64,000 nt of DNA, from the NCBI GenBank assembly GCA_018398585.1, contig JAGTTD010000026.1, positions 3,725,001-3,789,000 of the forward strand, written 5' to 3'. The position numbers and the translations under genes are program-made. Below are positions 10,757 through 22,879 of the stretch, piece by piece. Source of the DNA: Simmondsia chinensis. Taxonomy: Eukaryota; Streptophyta; Magnoliopsida; Caryophyllales; Simmondsiaceae. The notes under the pieces were generated by a model that searched no databases, had not been told where the DNA came from, and saw nothing but the letters and a program-made list of their open reading frames with translations. Positions within the stretch are counted from its first letter, which is position 1. Every line of letters starts with the position of its first letter.

Positions 10757-12555
10757 ATGCACGGTCGCCGCTCTTTGTCTCTTGATCTTACCAGATTCGA
10801 CCCTGAAATTGAAAGGACCTTAAGAGACTTTAGAGCCCAACACCGAGCACAAACCGCAATGGCTGACGAACAACAGCCACGTCCACTTATGGAGTATTTT
10901 ACTCCCACCACGTACGCTTCACCCTCATGCATTAGGTTGCCACCTGTAGCCCATTAGTTCGAGCTTAAGCCACATACCATACAGATGCTTCTTTCGTTCC
11001 ATAGCTTCGGTAATGAGAACCCGTACACACATTTGGACAGCTTCGTGGAGGTTTGCTCAACCTTCGGGATTCCTAACGTTAGTGATGACGCCATCTTACT
11101 TCGCCTTTTTCCTTTCTCTTTGAAGGATAAGGCTAAGTATTGGTTAGGCACCTTACCTAGTGGGACGATTAGTACTTGGACTCAAATGCAACAAGAATTC
11201 CTTAATAAATTCTATCCCATTAGTAAGACCAACACTGCTAGGAGAGCCATTAACACCTTCGCCCAACTCCCTACTGAGGAGTTTCATGAGAGTTGGGATA
11301 GGTTTAGGGAACTCTTACGAGCTTGTCCGCATCATGCTATCCCTAAATTGCAACTGGTCCAAAATTTCTATTATGGGTTAAATAAAAAGGGTCAACAAAC
11401 TGTTGATGCCTCATGTGGTGGTCCATTCCTTAGGAAGAATGAGGACGAGGCATGGGAATTGTTTGAACATTTGAATGAAAACTCACAACAGAATGCCACA
11501 CATGCACGTTTAAATGCTGCTAGGTTAAATAGAGGAGAAGTACATGAAATTGCTCACACTTCAATCTTAGATAACAAAGTAAACTCTCTTGCCTCTTCTG
11601 TGGAGCAGCATACTTCCTTATTTAAGATGACCTTGACTCCCTCTACTATGCCTAATGTGTCTAATGTTTAAAACATGCATAGTGCTTGTTCTTCATGTTC
11701 TAGTGTCTCTCATTCTACGCTTGATTTCTCATGCGCTTCACCTATTGTTGAGTGGTCGGAGGAACAGATTAATGCAGCCCAAGGATACTCACGGAACAGC
11801 CATATTTGAACACGTATAATATGGGCTAGATAAACCATCCAAACTTCTCCTGGAGGCAAGGAGGAGAAGGACAATTTATGCCACAACAACCGAACCCACG
11901 ACCTCAACAATCTGGTATGCCCCGACCTCTCGGTTTTCAACTGTAAGGGTATGCTTCCAACTACTCTCAACCTCCTAATTTGAGCTCTAATTCGAATTTT
12001 GAAGAGAAGGTTTTGAGTGCGCTGAAAGGTTTGGAAGCTAATTGCCAACTCCTCCACTCCCATACACAATTGATCTCAAAGCTAGAAACCCAAATAGGTC
12101 AACTAGCTAATACTTTGAGTAGGAGAGATGAGGGAAGACTCCCTAGCCAAACCGTAGAGAATCCTAAGAACTGTGTGAGGCAAGACAATTATCCTCCCCA
12201 TTAAGAACAAGCAAAGTCTATTACAATGTTAAGAAGTGGGAAGGAGGTTGACAATGGGATGAGTGCTGAGAGTGAAGTACCCATAAGTGGTGAGGTAGAA
12301 GAAAAGGGCGAGGAAAGAGAGAAGGAGACCGATGAGGTCATGCACTTTTCTTCCACTTCTAAGACCTCTGATCTTCCTTCCTCATACGTACCTGGAGTGC
12401 CCTTCCCTCAAGCTTTAGTTGCACTTCATCCAAATGGGAAGGACAAGAAGTGGGAAGACTTTTTAGAAAATTTTAGGCAAGTAAAGATAAACATTCCCCT
12501 TCTTCATGCAATTAAACTGATCCCGGCTTATGGGAAGTTTTTAAGGACCTTCTGA
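10757..12555 (+). pseudogene. gypsy (Athila/Tat-like) gag polyprotein remnant
   Basis: Translation starts MHGRRSLSLDLTRFDPEIER. An in-frame TAG at 10955-10957 interrupts it, and the same frame continues to 11671. That stretch is the plant Retrotrans_gag domain (SFGNENPYTHLDSFVEVCSTF, FPFSLKDKAKYWLGTLP, FLNKFYPISKTN, LLRACPHHAIPKLQLVQNFY). After frame breaks, 11980-12204 gives a predicted coiled-coil segment (HTQLISKLETQIGQLANTL). The linker before protease follows at 12226-12555 (TMLRSGKEV, FPQALVALHPNGKDKKWEDF, INIPLLHAIKLIPAYGKFL). No zinc knuckle is visible, as is usual in this lineage. Dead through stops and shifts. Confidence 0.9.
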
Positions 12556-12780
12556 ACCAAAAGAGGCGATCTAGAGCACATCTGTCTAAAAAAGTATTTT
12601 TAGCCGAGCAAGTGAGCTCTATTCTGAAGTGTGATACTCCAATTAAGTACAAAGACCCTGGTATTCCCACTTTCTCTTGTTCAGTTGGAGACTACCCGAT
12701 TGATAAAGCTTTACTGGACTTAGGAACGAGTGTCAACATTATTTCTTACTCGGTTTATGAGAAGTTAGGCCTGGGAGAGT
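12556..12780 (+). pseudogene. gypsy aspartic protease, truncated by the next LTR
   Basis: In another frame the sequence reads AEQVSSILKCDTP, DPGIPTFSCSV and KALLDLGTSVNIISYSVYEK. This is the retroviral-type protease with its catalytic D-x-G written DLGTS. The frame runs to GLGEL and stops where the second LTR begins at 12783. Reverse transcriptase, RNase H and integrase are absent from this copy. Confidence 0.85.
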
Positions 12781-12782
12781 TG

Positions 12783-14265
12783 TGATGCGTCTTGTATTTA
12801 CGCATCTTTTAATTGTTATTTTTAATTATTTTGCACGTAATTAATTATAGTTCTACACTCATTTTGGCAATTTTTATGTTTAGCAGGTTTGAAATTAAAG
12901 TTCCAAAAATTGTCAAATGTTGGTGTAAATAAGACAAATTCGATGCACAAACAATTAAATCAAGTCAATTGAGATTCGAGACGTGAACGTATAAACTCGG
13001 AACTCAAGCCCGAGCACTATCAGGCCCAACACCCACACCAGGACGTCCTCAGCCCAGCCCAACGGCAACGCAGGGCCTGTTCACCTACAGCCCATCACCG
13101 CATCACCCTAGATTGACCACTATCAGCGGCCCAATAGCCACTTCAACACCAGCTCAGGACCACCACCAGCACCGGCCCACGACAACTCCAACACCAGCAC
13201 GTCGTCATCAACTTCGGCCCACCACCAGCACCGACCCGCACCAGATTCTGGCCCAAATCCGGTAGGGGTTAGAGAGGAAAAAGAGTCTGTTTTGGGAAGG
13301 GGGGGGGGGGGGGCGATTTAAATCTGAGGTGGTCGCTGTTCTCGGGGGAGCTCGCTGGGGGGTTCACCGCCTCTGCTCTTTTTTCTCTCTGCACTCTCTC
13401 TCTCTCTCCCTCTCTCTGAATTATATTATATTTTATTTTAATTTTTCATTAAGTTGGAACGAGAGCGAAATTAGCGTGGAGATTAACATGAGTTTGTTCA
13501 ACTTCTTCTTCACCAGATCATCCTCGATGGAGAGCTAACTTGCTCTATGGGGTTAGATGAAATCTTAGCCTTTACTTTTGTTTACTTTTAATTCAGGTTA
13601 ATTTGATTGTTTACATGAATTGCTTAGTTGAGATAAATACTTTGAAGTATTATATTTTTATTATTTATTCAATTGATATGATTATTGAGTTTGTAACTTT
13701 TAATTGTTGATATTGATATTTATAAATTAATTCCTTGTGCTTGTAGCCTTAGGATTAATTAATCAAGCAATAGTATTAACCGAATTGTTAATTAAAGCCT
13801 ATCTTCTCTATGCTTTAGCTAGATAGGGTCAATACGTAATAATTAACAATATGTTAGGTAGAGCTTGTTTTCCTTATGCTTTAGTTAGATAGGGTCAATA
13901 CGCAATACTAACAACATTATCTTAGTAAGTTGAAGCTTGTAGCCTAAACCACTACCCGTGTGACAATCAATAAGCCCAATTTAAAAGTTAACGCAAAAAT
14001 AGTTGGCTAATGATGGATTCGAAACCCTAGTCTCCAATTTAATACACGTTCCCGATTAGTAGTGGATTACTTTAGTTTAATTGTCGTAGTCTAGATTAAT
14101 TAATACAAAAATATCACTTTTCCTTGAATCAATTTAGATCATAGATTAAATTTACGCACTCTTAATCCTTGTGATTCGACACCCTCTCACCCTACACTTC
14201 AATTTAGGTGTGTTTAATAGATAGGGTTTTATATTAAATTTTGATAGACGTAGAAAAACACATCA
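12783..14265 (+). repeat. LTR of an Athila/Tat-like gypsy element (copy 2)
   Basis: It begins TGATGCGTCTTG and ends ACACATCA, like copy 1, with the same internal 66-bp-type duplication (about 13795-13920). It is about 120 bp longer than copy 1, mostly in the GC-rich part at 13000-13320. That part contains a G run (about 13299-13315), and a CT microsatellite follows near 13390-13420. It abuts the protease of copy 1 on the left and a second leader and gag on the right. Confidence 0.88.
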
Positions 14266-14271
14266 AGATTT

Positions 14272-14292
14272 TGGCGCCGTTGGCGGGGGACT
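14272..14292 (+). promoter_or_regulatory. primer-binding site, tRNA-Asp type
   Basis: TGGCGCCGTTGGCGGGGGAC lies six bases after LTR copy 2. It is closer to the tRNA-Asp complement than the first copy's PBS, with one substitution in the first 17 bases. Confidence 0.8.
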
Positions 14293-14623
14293 AGGCAACA
14301 TTCGTGATTTTATTTTTGTGATTTTCTTTGATTTTTAACTTTCTATTTCTTCTTTAATTTTAAATTAATGTATTTTATTTTTCAACCTAGGATTTGAAAT
14401 CTTAATTTAGGATTTTTAATTTTTAATTCTTTTTAATTGTTATTGTCTCTTTTCTTTAAAAAAAATATTTTCTTTTTATTAGCACTATTTTTCTTGTGAT
14501 TTTCGTGCATAAGTAGATTTTAGAATATCTTATTATTTGTCTTTTTTCAGTATTTGTTTTGTCTGTTTTATTTGTTTTGCTTATTTAATTTTTAATTTGC
14601 TTGCTTCATGTGGTTAATTGTTC

Positions 14624-15433
14624 ATGCACGGTCGTTGCTCTTTGTCTCTGGACCTTACTAGATTCGACCCTAAATATTGAAAGCACTTTAAGAGACCTTA
14701 GAGCCCAACACCGAGCAAAATCCACTAGTGCTATCTCTGATTTAGTAATGTTTCTCACTGTCTTGCATTAGGTTTCCACTCGTAGCCCATCAGTTCGAGC
14801 TTAAGCCACATACTATACAAATGCTTCCTTCATTCCACGGCTTAGGCAATGAGAACCCGTACACACACTTGGACAGTTTCATGGAGGTTTGCTCAACCTT
14901 TAGGATTCCTAACGTTAGTGATGGCGCCATCTTACTTTGCCTCTTTCCTTTCTCTTTAAAGGAAAAGGCTAAGTATTTGTTAGGTACCTTACCTAGTGAG
15001 ACGATTAGTATTTGGACTCAAATGCAACAAGAATTTCTTAAGAAATTCTATCCCATTAGTAAGACCTTACCTAGTGATGGCTCCATTAACACCTTCGCCC
15101 AACTCCCTACTGTGGAGTTTCACGAGAGTTGGAATATGTTTAGGGAACTCTTACGAGCTTGTCCACATCATGCTATCCCTAAATGGCAACTAGTCCAAAA
15201 TTTCTATTATGGGTTGAATGAGAAGGGTCAACAAACTATTGATACCTCATGTGGTGGTCAATTCCTCAGGAAGAATGAGGATGAGGTGTGGGAATTGTTC
15301 GAACTTTTGAATGAGAATTCACAACAATCTGCCGCACATGCACGTCTTAATGCTACTAGGTTAAATAGAGGAGTAAATGAGATTGTTCACACCTCCATCT
15401 TAGATAAGAAAATAGATTGTCTTGCCTCTTTCG
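14624..15433 (+). pseudogene. second Athila/Tat-like gag, 3' truncated
   Basis: This is a close paralogue of the gag at 10757. It starts MHGRCSLSL, breaks by a frameshift near 14670, and is open again from 14821 (SFHGLGNENPYTHLDSF, ICLGNS-type shadows excluded). It keeps FPFSLKEKAKYLLGTLP and LLRACPHHAIPKWQLVQNFY. The frame meets copia integrase sequence running the other way at about 15433. The junction shows no TG/CA terminus or target duplication, so it is a deletion or recombination breakpoint. Confidence 0.88.
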
Positions 15434-16260
15434 TATTTATCACCTGTTTTCACATGATAATAACATAAACAACCAAAAACTCGCAAGTGTTCGTAAGCTG
15501 GTTGTTTACTCAATAAAATCTCATACAGACTCTTGTTTTTCAGTGCAACAGATGGAGTCAGGTTTATAATATAGGCTGCTGTCAAAATACACTCACCCCA
15601 AAATCTTTTTGGAAGATTGGCTTGGAACCGAAGAGCTCTCCCAACTTCTAACAGGTGTTTGTGCTTACCCTCTACCACTCCGTTTTGTTGTGGAGTTCCT
15701 GTCATGGAAGATTGTGTCTGAATTCCATACTTGGCATAAAAGTCCAATAACGGGCCTGCCTTGAATTCCTGTCCATTATCACTCTGAACTTGTTTGACCT
15801 GTAAACCAAATTGAGTTCCAACCATACGACAAAAATCCATAAGAAGGTAAGGGGTTTGGGATTTGTCTCTCATCAGAAAAACCCATGTGCTCCGACTAAA
15901 ATCATCAACAATCGTAAGAAAGTATCGAGCTCCAGTTAAAGATTCCATACGATAAGGACCCCAAATGTCGCAATGTATAACATCAAAACAAGCAAAAGTC
16001 TCGGTAACAGATAAAGGAAAGGGCAATCGCGCCTGTTTGACACGATGACAAACATCACAAACAAAATTCGGGTTCTGAATATCCAAAAATGGAGAAGTAG
16101 ATAATTTAGAAATCGGAGCATGTCCCAATTGGTGATGCCATAACACCGTCTTACTTCGGCCTTTGACCGTGAGAGCTTTGACCGTCCCATCTTGCGTCAT
16201 CAAGAAGTACAACCCATCCCTTTGCCTACCTGCTCCAATAAGCTTCTTCGAGCGTAGGTT
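15434..16260 (-). pseudogene. copia integrase, truncated
   Basis: Leftward on the minus strand: the pre-integrase zinc region (LWHHQLGHAPISKL, CDVCHRVKQARLPF), then the integrase core. All three acidic residues are visible: VIHCDIWGPYR, QSDNGQEF and NGVVEGKHKHLLE. The frame is open for about 265 residues, unusually well preserved for this window, and ends KTGDKYE at the junction with gypsy gag. RT and RNase H are missing, so the element cannot be autonomous. Confidence 0.9.
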
Positions 16261-16640
16261 CTATATGTAAGAAAAGGAGGGGTAAAAGGTTGACGCACAA
16301 TTTATATTTCGAGTTAATCTACTCACGGACAAAAGATTGTAGTGAAAACCAGGAACATATAAAACACCCTCAAGCACAATATTGCTTGAAATCCAACCTT
16401 TCCCATATGAGTTACCGTCAGTTGTGACCCATTTGGTAGTCTCACCGGTCCTACTAATGTATTATCGACAATATCAAACATAACACTCAACGTAGAAACC
16501 ATGCGATCAGACGCTCCAGTGTCGATAATCCAAGTGTGAGATAAGCATTTGACCTCACCTATGAGATTTATGCTAGGAGATCCTGTAGAGGATCTAAGTA
16601 ACGCTAAAAGCTGTTGGTACTGACATGGAGAAAGACCTAT
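16261..16640 (-). pseudogene. copia protease region
   Basis: The minus strand gives TWIIDTGASDRMV around 16505-16545, the copia protease active site (D-T-G-A). GKGWISSNIVLEGVLYVPGF follows. Frame breaks separate it from both gag and integrase. Confidence 0.8.
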
Positions 16641-17603
16641 GATGGGACTCTCCCCACTTTGTTAGGTCGGCTGCTGTGTGGCTGCCACCGCTGCCACATT
16701 TCGGGCTCCACCACTTGAATTCTTGATTCTCCAACCTGGGGGATATCTAACAAGCTCGAAACATCAATCTTTAGTATGTCCCTGCTTCTTACAATGAGTA
16801 CACGTGGGGCAGTTAGAGCTGCGATTAAAGTTACCTGTATTGGGCAAGGGACTACAAACCGCAGCTGCGGTTGGTGTTGACGCAGCGAAGGCTGCGGCTT
16901 CCGGGACCAAATTTGTCCCGATTGCCACCAACTGTTGCTTCTTCTCTTGACACAAACTGAGTATGGATTTCCCACAGTGGGTAATGGTATGGTGTTCATT
17001 AATTGGAATCTAACAGTTGAAAAAGAAGCATCTAAACCCATGAGCAAGTCTAGTAATCGCTCCATATCACGGATGGCCGAAAAAGCTTGGCCTGAACCAC
17101 AAGTACAAGGTGGTATTGCAACTGAGGTGTAGAGTTCATCCCACAAAGTTCTCAATTTATTAAAATAATCAGAAATTGGCATATTTGCCTGCTTTAGTTG
17201 CGAAATCTCGCGCTTAATTTCATAAACGCGGGGAATGTTTAAGTCCAACCATATATCTCGGGAAGACTCGAAATAAGCAATACTATCATGAATCTCCTTA
17301 GAGACTGAATTTATAATCCATGAGGATACCATGGAGTCGCAAGCACTCCAGTTTTCGAAATCAAGAGAATCCCCCTTTAGCCTATCAATTGTTCCATCCA
17401 AACAAACCTATTTTGTGTTTTGCTTTAAAAACTCTGAGAATTGCTCGCTGCCACGCCGGAAAATTTTGCCCAGTTAAAATATCTTTAACAAAGGTTAACC
17501 TTGGATGATCTGAGGGATGAAGATAGTAGGGTGAGCTCACATCAAGAGCTCCCTCTGTGTTGATAGTTTGTCCTTATTTTTGGCTAGAATTTTCACCCGA
17601 CAT
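16640..17603 (-). pseudogene. copia gag with zinc knuckle
   Basis: Gag starts at an ATG near 17603 (MSGEN...) after the PBS. It continues FVKDILTGQNFPAW and, in a second frame from 17401, MDGTIDRLKGDSLDFENW, IWLDLNIPRVYEIKREI, YFNKLRTLWDEL and LLMGLDASFSTVR, all of the copia gag (UBN2-like) fold. A CCHC knuckle reads CTHCKKQGHTKD near 16770-16810. Frameshifts break the gene. Confidence 0.85.
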
Positions 17604-17726
17604 TATGTAAAAAACAGCAAAAAATCACAAATGAAACAAGTAAATATGAAGGAAAAAAAATTCTCACAGTGGGAGAGGCGTGTGTGTCGTTGAGGGTGGA
17701 AGAATCGGGTTTGCAGAATCAAGCCC

Positions 17727-17738
17727 GCTCTGATACCA
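17727..17738 (-). promoter_or_regulatory. copia primer-binding site (initiator tRNA-Met)
   Basis: The minus strand reads TGGTATCAGAGC immediately after the LTR. It is a perfect copy of the standard plant copia PBS. Confidence 0.92.
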
Positions 17739-17981
17739 TGTAGAAATATGAGATGCAAAGGCACAATATTGGAAGAACACTTCTTCACTTGTATTTTCAA
17801 TATATGAAATTACACATACAAAACATCTACTTAAAAAAAAAGAACTAGAAAGCTAGAAAGGGAAATATTTTTTCCCTTGATTAAGGGGGAAGAAAATGGC
17901 AGCCAAGGAGGAGAATGGGGGGAAATATCCCTTTCTCATTCTTTCCTTAATTTACATGAGTAAATTGCCTATTTTGCTACA
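17739..17981 (-). repeat. copia 5' LTR, 243 bp
   Basis: On the plus strand the LTR starts TGTAGAAATATGAG next to the PBS and ends TTTTGCTACA. This gives TG...CA and 5-bp inverted ends (TGTAG/CTACA). The 3' LTR is lost with the truncated 3' half, so the element cannot be dated from LTR divergence. Confidence 0.8.
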
Positions 17982-20265
17982 CATGTACAAAAAAAAACGT
18001 ATAATACAAAAAAAATAGTATTTAACACGTTTGTTGAGCAATTTTGACTAAAAAGGTTTTCTGGTGTAAAATGTTTTCTGCCACTGGGGGGTAAAATGAC
18101 TTCTCTTTTAAAATGGGGGAGTTGTGATTCTAAGTTGCGCAAAAATTTTTGCGGTACTCATAGTGCGAATCGAAATAAACTAGATTGGACCTTAGATATT
18201 TAACATCATAATATTAGAAAAGAATTGGACGGAATAATTAAACTTAGCTTTGATGTTATTTTGTTATTGTTGCAACAGAATAATTTTAATCTAGTTGAAT
18301 TGCTATGTAATATCATATAGGGAAATTATCAAGGTGTCCCAATATTTTAGCATTTATTATATTGGTATCATGACGTTTTAGTAATATACAATAATGTACC
18401 ATGAAGTTTAAAAGTATTGCCATAAAGCAGGCATGTTTTTCCAAATTTAGTAGATTTTAAATGAAAATTGTTGACGTGGAACATGAGTTCAACAATTTAT
18501 ATGTGTCATCTATCACAATGCTAATTTCTTTTGTCTGAAAATGCTAACATGAAACTTTTTTTTTTGATAATATATAAGTAATTTTATCAAAACTCGGACA
18601 ACCTTTTGATAATATGCTCACAGCTTATATCATATCAGTTTTTTGGCAGAAATTAGTCGAATTTAATGAAAAGTTACCAGATTTTAGCACTGTGTATACG
18701 TAAGTGACAATATTTCTTATCTCAGGGTACATCATTGCATATATTAAAATGACAAGGTACTTACGTGATAAATGCAAACTTTCGAATACTTAAGAGATAG
18801 TTTTCTTAATTTACAAAGTTGTGATAGTTAATTTATTATTAATATTTTTTGGTTACTTTTCATATATGTTATATTACTACTTATATTGTCCTATTTAAAA
18901 CATAGAAGAAGACATCATAACGTGAAATTAGGTTTTTCTTTGAAACAAATAATGGAAAACTCTATTCAGATTTTATATTTTATAAGAAAACTTTTTCCGG
19001 AAAAAAATTGATTCCTAAAATCTAGTTTTCAGTCAAAACAAACCGAGCCTTAACCTCACATATTGCTTCCTTCACCCATCGTTGGTGCTACACCTACTCT
19101 CCCTCTGCCCTCGTTATTCCTTCTCTTGTTTCCCTCCATTGAGGTGCAAGGAGTTGGTAGGCTTACCATCAAATAACGAAAAAATTTACCCTCTTTAAAG
19201 TTTTATTGGGACAATTTTATTAAATACATGTAATTTCTGGACTAAATATTATTTCATTAAGTTTGTGGATTAAAAAGTTAATACCACAAACCTCATGATA
19301 CTAATATGCAATTTATCTTATAAATTTTTAATTTTTTGCTTTTGCTTCTACTTTAAAAGACACCCAAATTTTTGCTTCTGTATAAAACTAAAAAAAATTC
19401 TAATTTTAATAAAAATCATATTTTTACTTTGGCCAAATACCTTTTAAAATTCAGAATAGTGCTTTTTTCAGAAAGAAAGAAAAAATTTTCCTTAAAAAGC
19501 GATCACAAACACAAAATTTATACGCTAGAAAATATTTCACATATCAATCATACAACATACATACTCTAAGTATATGTAGCATTCATGGCTCAGAAAAGAG
19601 GAGAGAAGCGGTGAACAACTACATATTAAGGCAAAAGGATGATTTTGATGCCAATTTTTCATATATTACATCACCTCTATAGCTCAGTGTAGGGGAAAGC
19701 ATTTTGGTTGTTTCCTTCTTGTTGTATTTCTATTGGAGTTAGTGTAGTAATTCGACTGTTTATTTTCAAACTAAAAGTCTCGAGTTTGAAGTTCATCCTC
19801 CTATGCTCCGCGACGAAATAGATGCATTATTCTTTTTTGATAATTGAGAATATATTCATAGATGTATCATTCTTATCATTACTGGAAGTGTTACATTTAG
19901 ATTGGAGGGGTTATTCTCTAAGCTAGTATAATTTGACTTGACATGATTAAATAATATCTCATTGAATTCCTTTTTTTTTTTTTATTTTCCCCTGTTATTA
20001 TCAGTTTCATTTTTTCTACAACAATTTAGGGGTAATAATATCCAATATTGTCCAACAAGGTCTTATTTTATAGAAGTTTGAGTTGATGTGTGAAGTCTCA
20101 ATAATGGTTTTATACTCCATCTCATAAGTGAATATCATTGGACTTGAAGTGTGAATAAAGCATAAGTCCATCTCATATTTTGTGCTAAAGTTATATTAAT
20201 ATCAAAAATGGATGTTGTCACAAACTTAGGGTTGTAACGGGATGGGAGAGTAAATTAGAATTGCA
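17982..20265. other. non-coding AT-rich stretch
   Basis: I see no coding region. The segment near 18960-19060 ends CAAACCGAGCCTTA. The reverse of this, TAAGGCTCGGTTTG, is the kind of end seen in many plant MITEs, but no partner terminus is visible. A poly-T run followed by GATAATTGAGAATATATTCATA (about 19834-19860) resembles the LINE 3' end at 31880 and may be a very short LINE tail. Confidence 0.4.
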
Positions 20266-20700
20266 ATGAGATAAAAAAAAAAAAAAAATAGAAAGAATTG
20301 AAAATGAGAAGAGAATTAAAATATGATATTAAAAAGAACTAGAAGAATTGGGGTGATAGAGTTAAGAGATGAGACAATAATGATGACTCTGATTAATTCT
20401 TTGATATGTGTTACAAGAGGTTGCAATGCTATTTATACTAAAACTGAGCTAGTACAATAGCTCAAACGCCAACCACCTAATAGCTTGGAGACCTATGCAC
20501 CAATGAAGTCCCCGTGTTTGTGACCCAACCTGCGTGACAGCTTGTTGTGACATGCCGCTTCCACCACCGTACCGTGACTGTCCAGCGTCACAGCCTATGT
20601 TCATGACAGATGTTAGTATTTGAACTCGCGACCTTTTATTGGATTTTAATATAATTTCAAGAAGAAACAAGCAACATTAGAGTCATATTTTACAAAGGCC
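20266..20700 (-). repeat. possible LTR fragment with TATA box
   Basis: The minus strand carries AGTATAAATAGCATTGC (TATA) near 20430-20446. AACACATATCAAAGAATTAA and an A/T-rich pyrimidine tract follow, a layout typical of LTR U3-R-U5. No PBS, second LTR or coding remnant was found, so this is tentative. Confidence 0.3.
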
Positions 20701-21545
20701 TCTTAATTGAATCATGTATATATATAATTTCGATGCATAAGGAGATTATTAATTTATATATAAAGTGGGACCAATATATTTTTTTTAAATGTATTTATTA
20801 ATTTACCACAATGGTTCCAAGTCGGGCAGGCCAAAAATATTATTTAGTCAAGGTTATTAATTTACCGAGATTATACTCTGTGTGTGTATATATATATATA
20901 TATATCTTATGATTATTATTTATTACAAGTCATATTATTACTCTAATAATAACATTTTCTATCTTAATAATAACAATACCCTATGATGTTACTATTGCCG
21001 GGGCAAAACATGTTGACAAAACAATGATGTGATTTGTATTTAATAATGACTATAAATTTTTATAAAGTTGCTGTGACATTAAAATAGGCAATTATTCATA
21101 CTTGGTTTTAGTGCTTGGCACATTCCTTGATGGTGAAAAATTCACCTGTAATAAGGCTGGCCTTTCACTTTTTATACATTACTCTTCATGGCTTTATATG
21201 TTCCCGTACTATATATTGATGGTATAATTTTAAGTGCAACTAGTTTCTCATTATCCGAAACAAAGAGTTGCCGGAGAAGACGAAGGGTGGTGGTGGTTGG
21301 AGGTGTGCTTGTTGGTTTGAGGTTATTTCAACCCACGATGGATTTAAAAGATCCTACATAGGGGCGTTAAAAAGAAAAATTACAACTAATTTTGACCCAA
21401 TGACGAAGTTTAAAAAAAAAAAAAAAAGGATTTTTAAGTCGGATTTGGTTCCAATCAAACCCTTCCGGATCTTTAAAATTTGACCAGGGTACAAAATAAC
21501 ATAAAGGACCTTGAGCTCGAAGTTCGACCAAGTATGCCTTCATTA
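20701..21545. other. non-coding stretch with short TG/TA microsatellite
   Basis: A (TG)n(TA)n run lies at about 20879-20905. A poly-A run sits at 21412-21427. Nothing coding is supported. Confidence 0.5.
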
Positions 21546-21559
21546 GCTAAATGGGATCC

Positions 21560-21850
21560 AACATCTTTTTTTTCCGATAAATATTGGCAAAGCCGAAAAA
21601 CAGCACAGGGGCCTCGACAAAGCGAACCCTAACAACTTCGAAAAACGGAGACGGAACAGGCAAACAAAACAGAGAAAACAACAACGGGGGAGGGGCAACA
21701 GAAATCAGGGTAGAAAACAGCAAAATAGGAAACGAACCTATAAACAACACAACACGAAAAAGGAGACCCAAGAGCAACAAGGAAAAACACGGACAAGAAG
21801 CAAACCAAAAACTAGAAGACAAAGCGCAATAGGACAGGGCAAGAACCGGA
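21560..21850 (-). mobile_element. 5'-truncated LINE tail
   Basis: On the plus strand it begins with a T run (complement of a poly-A tail), then CGATAAATATTGGCAAAG. About 260 bp of C- and T-poor sequence with multiple AAAC runs follows. This matches the style of the LINE 3' UTR at 31880-32330. ACATCTTT flanks both ends (about 21559 and 21850), a plausible short target duplication. No ORF2 remains. Confidence 0.55.
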
Positions 21851-21931
21851 CATCTTTAAATCAAATTTAATCTCAAATGAAAATAAATTTTCACATAAAG
21901 TCGAACTATGAATGGTTTGATCTCTTAAAAC

Positions 21932-22807
21932 TAGGGGTAAGCGTGGGTCGGCTACCCTATCCGAAATGCATTTCGGATAGGGTATCCGAAACACTAAAAT
22001 CACCAAAATCATTACCCATAATGTGATATAAAAAGTTATGTACCCAAATCATTCGGGTACCTTAAAAGATCGGGTCGGGTGCCCACACATTTAATTAAAA
22101 TTTCTTATGAAATCAATTTTATGAAAGACAACAACTATCAATTACTATTAAATCGTTTGTAAGTATACTAGAGAATTATTATAACATTATTCCATTTAAT
22201 CTTCATAATTTAAAATTAAAAAAGGTCATACGCATTTTCATACTTTGATGGTCACAAAACTATAAACCATCTTAAAATGACTATAACATATAAATCAAAG
22301 CTTCACAAATATGTGAAAGTTCAAATATTGCATACAGAGAGATAGAGCCAAAAAACCATTGGTGTTCTACTAATCTACTATTACTACAAGAACCAAGAGG
22401 GAAGTCTTTTTTTTACGATAGATGGCTAAAAGTTTATAATTTTCTTAAATAAAAATAGGTTAAGCTTTTGTTGAAAAAAGAAAGGAAAGAATGCATACTC
22501 TAAAAAATGATAGTTGGGATTTAAAATTAAATATGCAACCTTAATGTTTAATGAAGATAATATAATTAATATTCTTATAAATTATAAATATTTATTTAGT
22601 ACAATATATATATAAAATCAATATCGGGTCGGATCGGATACCCGAAAATTTTCCGAAATGATACCCGTAACCAAACCGATATCGGTAGTTCAGCAGGTCG
22701 GGTATACCCTAACCGAATATTTTTAGGTCAGTTACCCTAATTTTTAGGTTTGGGTTTACTTTGGTTTTTCAGGTTTTCAGATATTCAGGTACTTTTGCTC
22801 ACCCTAA
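21932..22807. mobile_element. non-autonomous hAT element, about 876 bp
   Basis: The ends are imperfect inverted repeats: TAGGGGTAAGC on the left and, inverted, TTAGGGTGAGC on the right. The left end fits the hAT consensus C/TAGNG. The flanks are CTTAAAAC (21924-21931) and CTTAAAAG (22808-22815), an 8-bp duplication with one mismatch. Sub-terminal regions are rich in GGGTCGG/CCCGA motifs and the middle is AT-rich without coding sequence. Confidence 0.75.
21953..21984. repeat. 32-nt perfect palindrome in hAT sub-terminal region
   Basis: A perfect palindrome is centred on ATGCAT at 21968-21969 with arms built from TACCCTATCCGAAATG. It lies 21 bp inside the hAT terminus. Such sub-terminal palindromes can be transposase binding or hairpin sites. 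Confidence 0.85.
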
Positions 22808-22879
22808 CTTAAAAGGGTACATATGCAACCTATTTCGGGTGCAACCCAAATAATAAAATTCTTTTTTCTCTCGTGGGAA

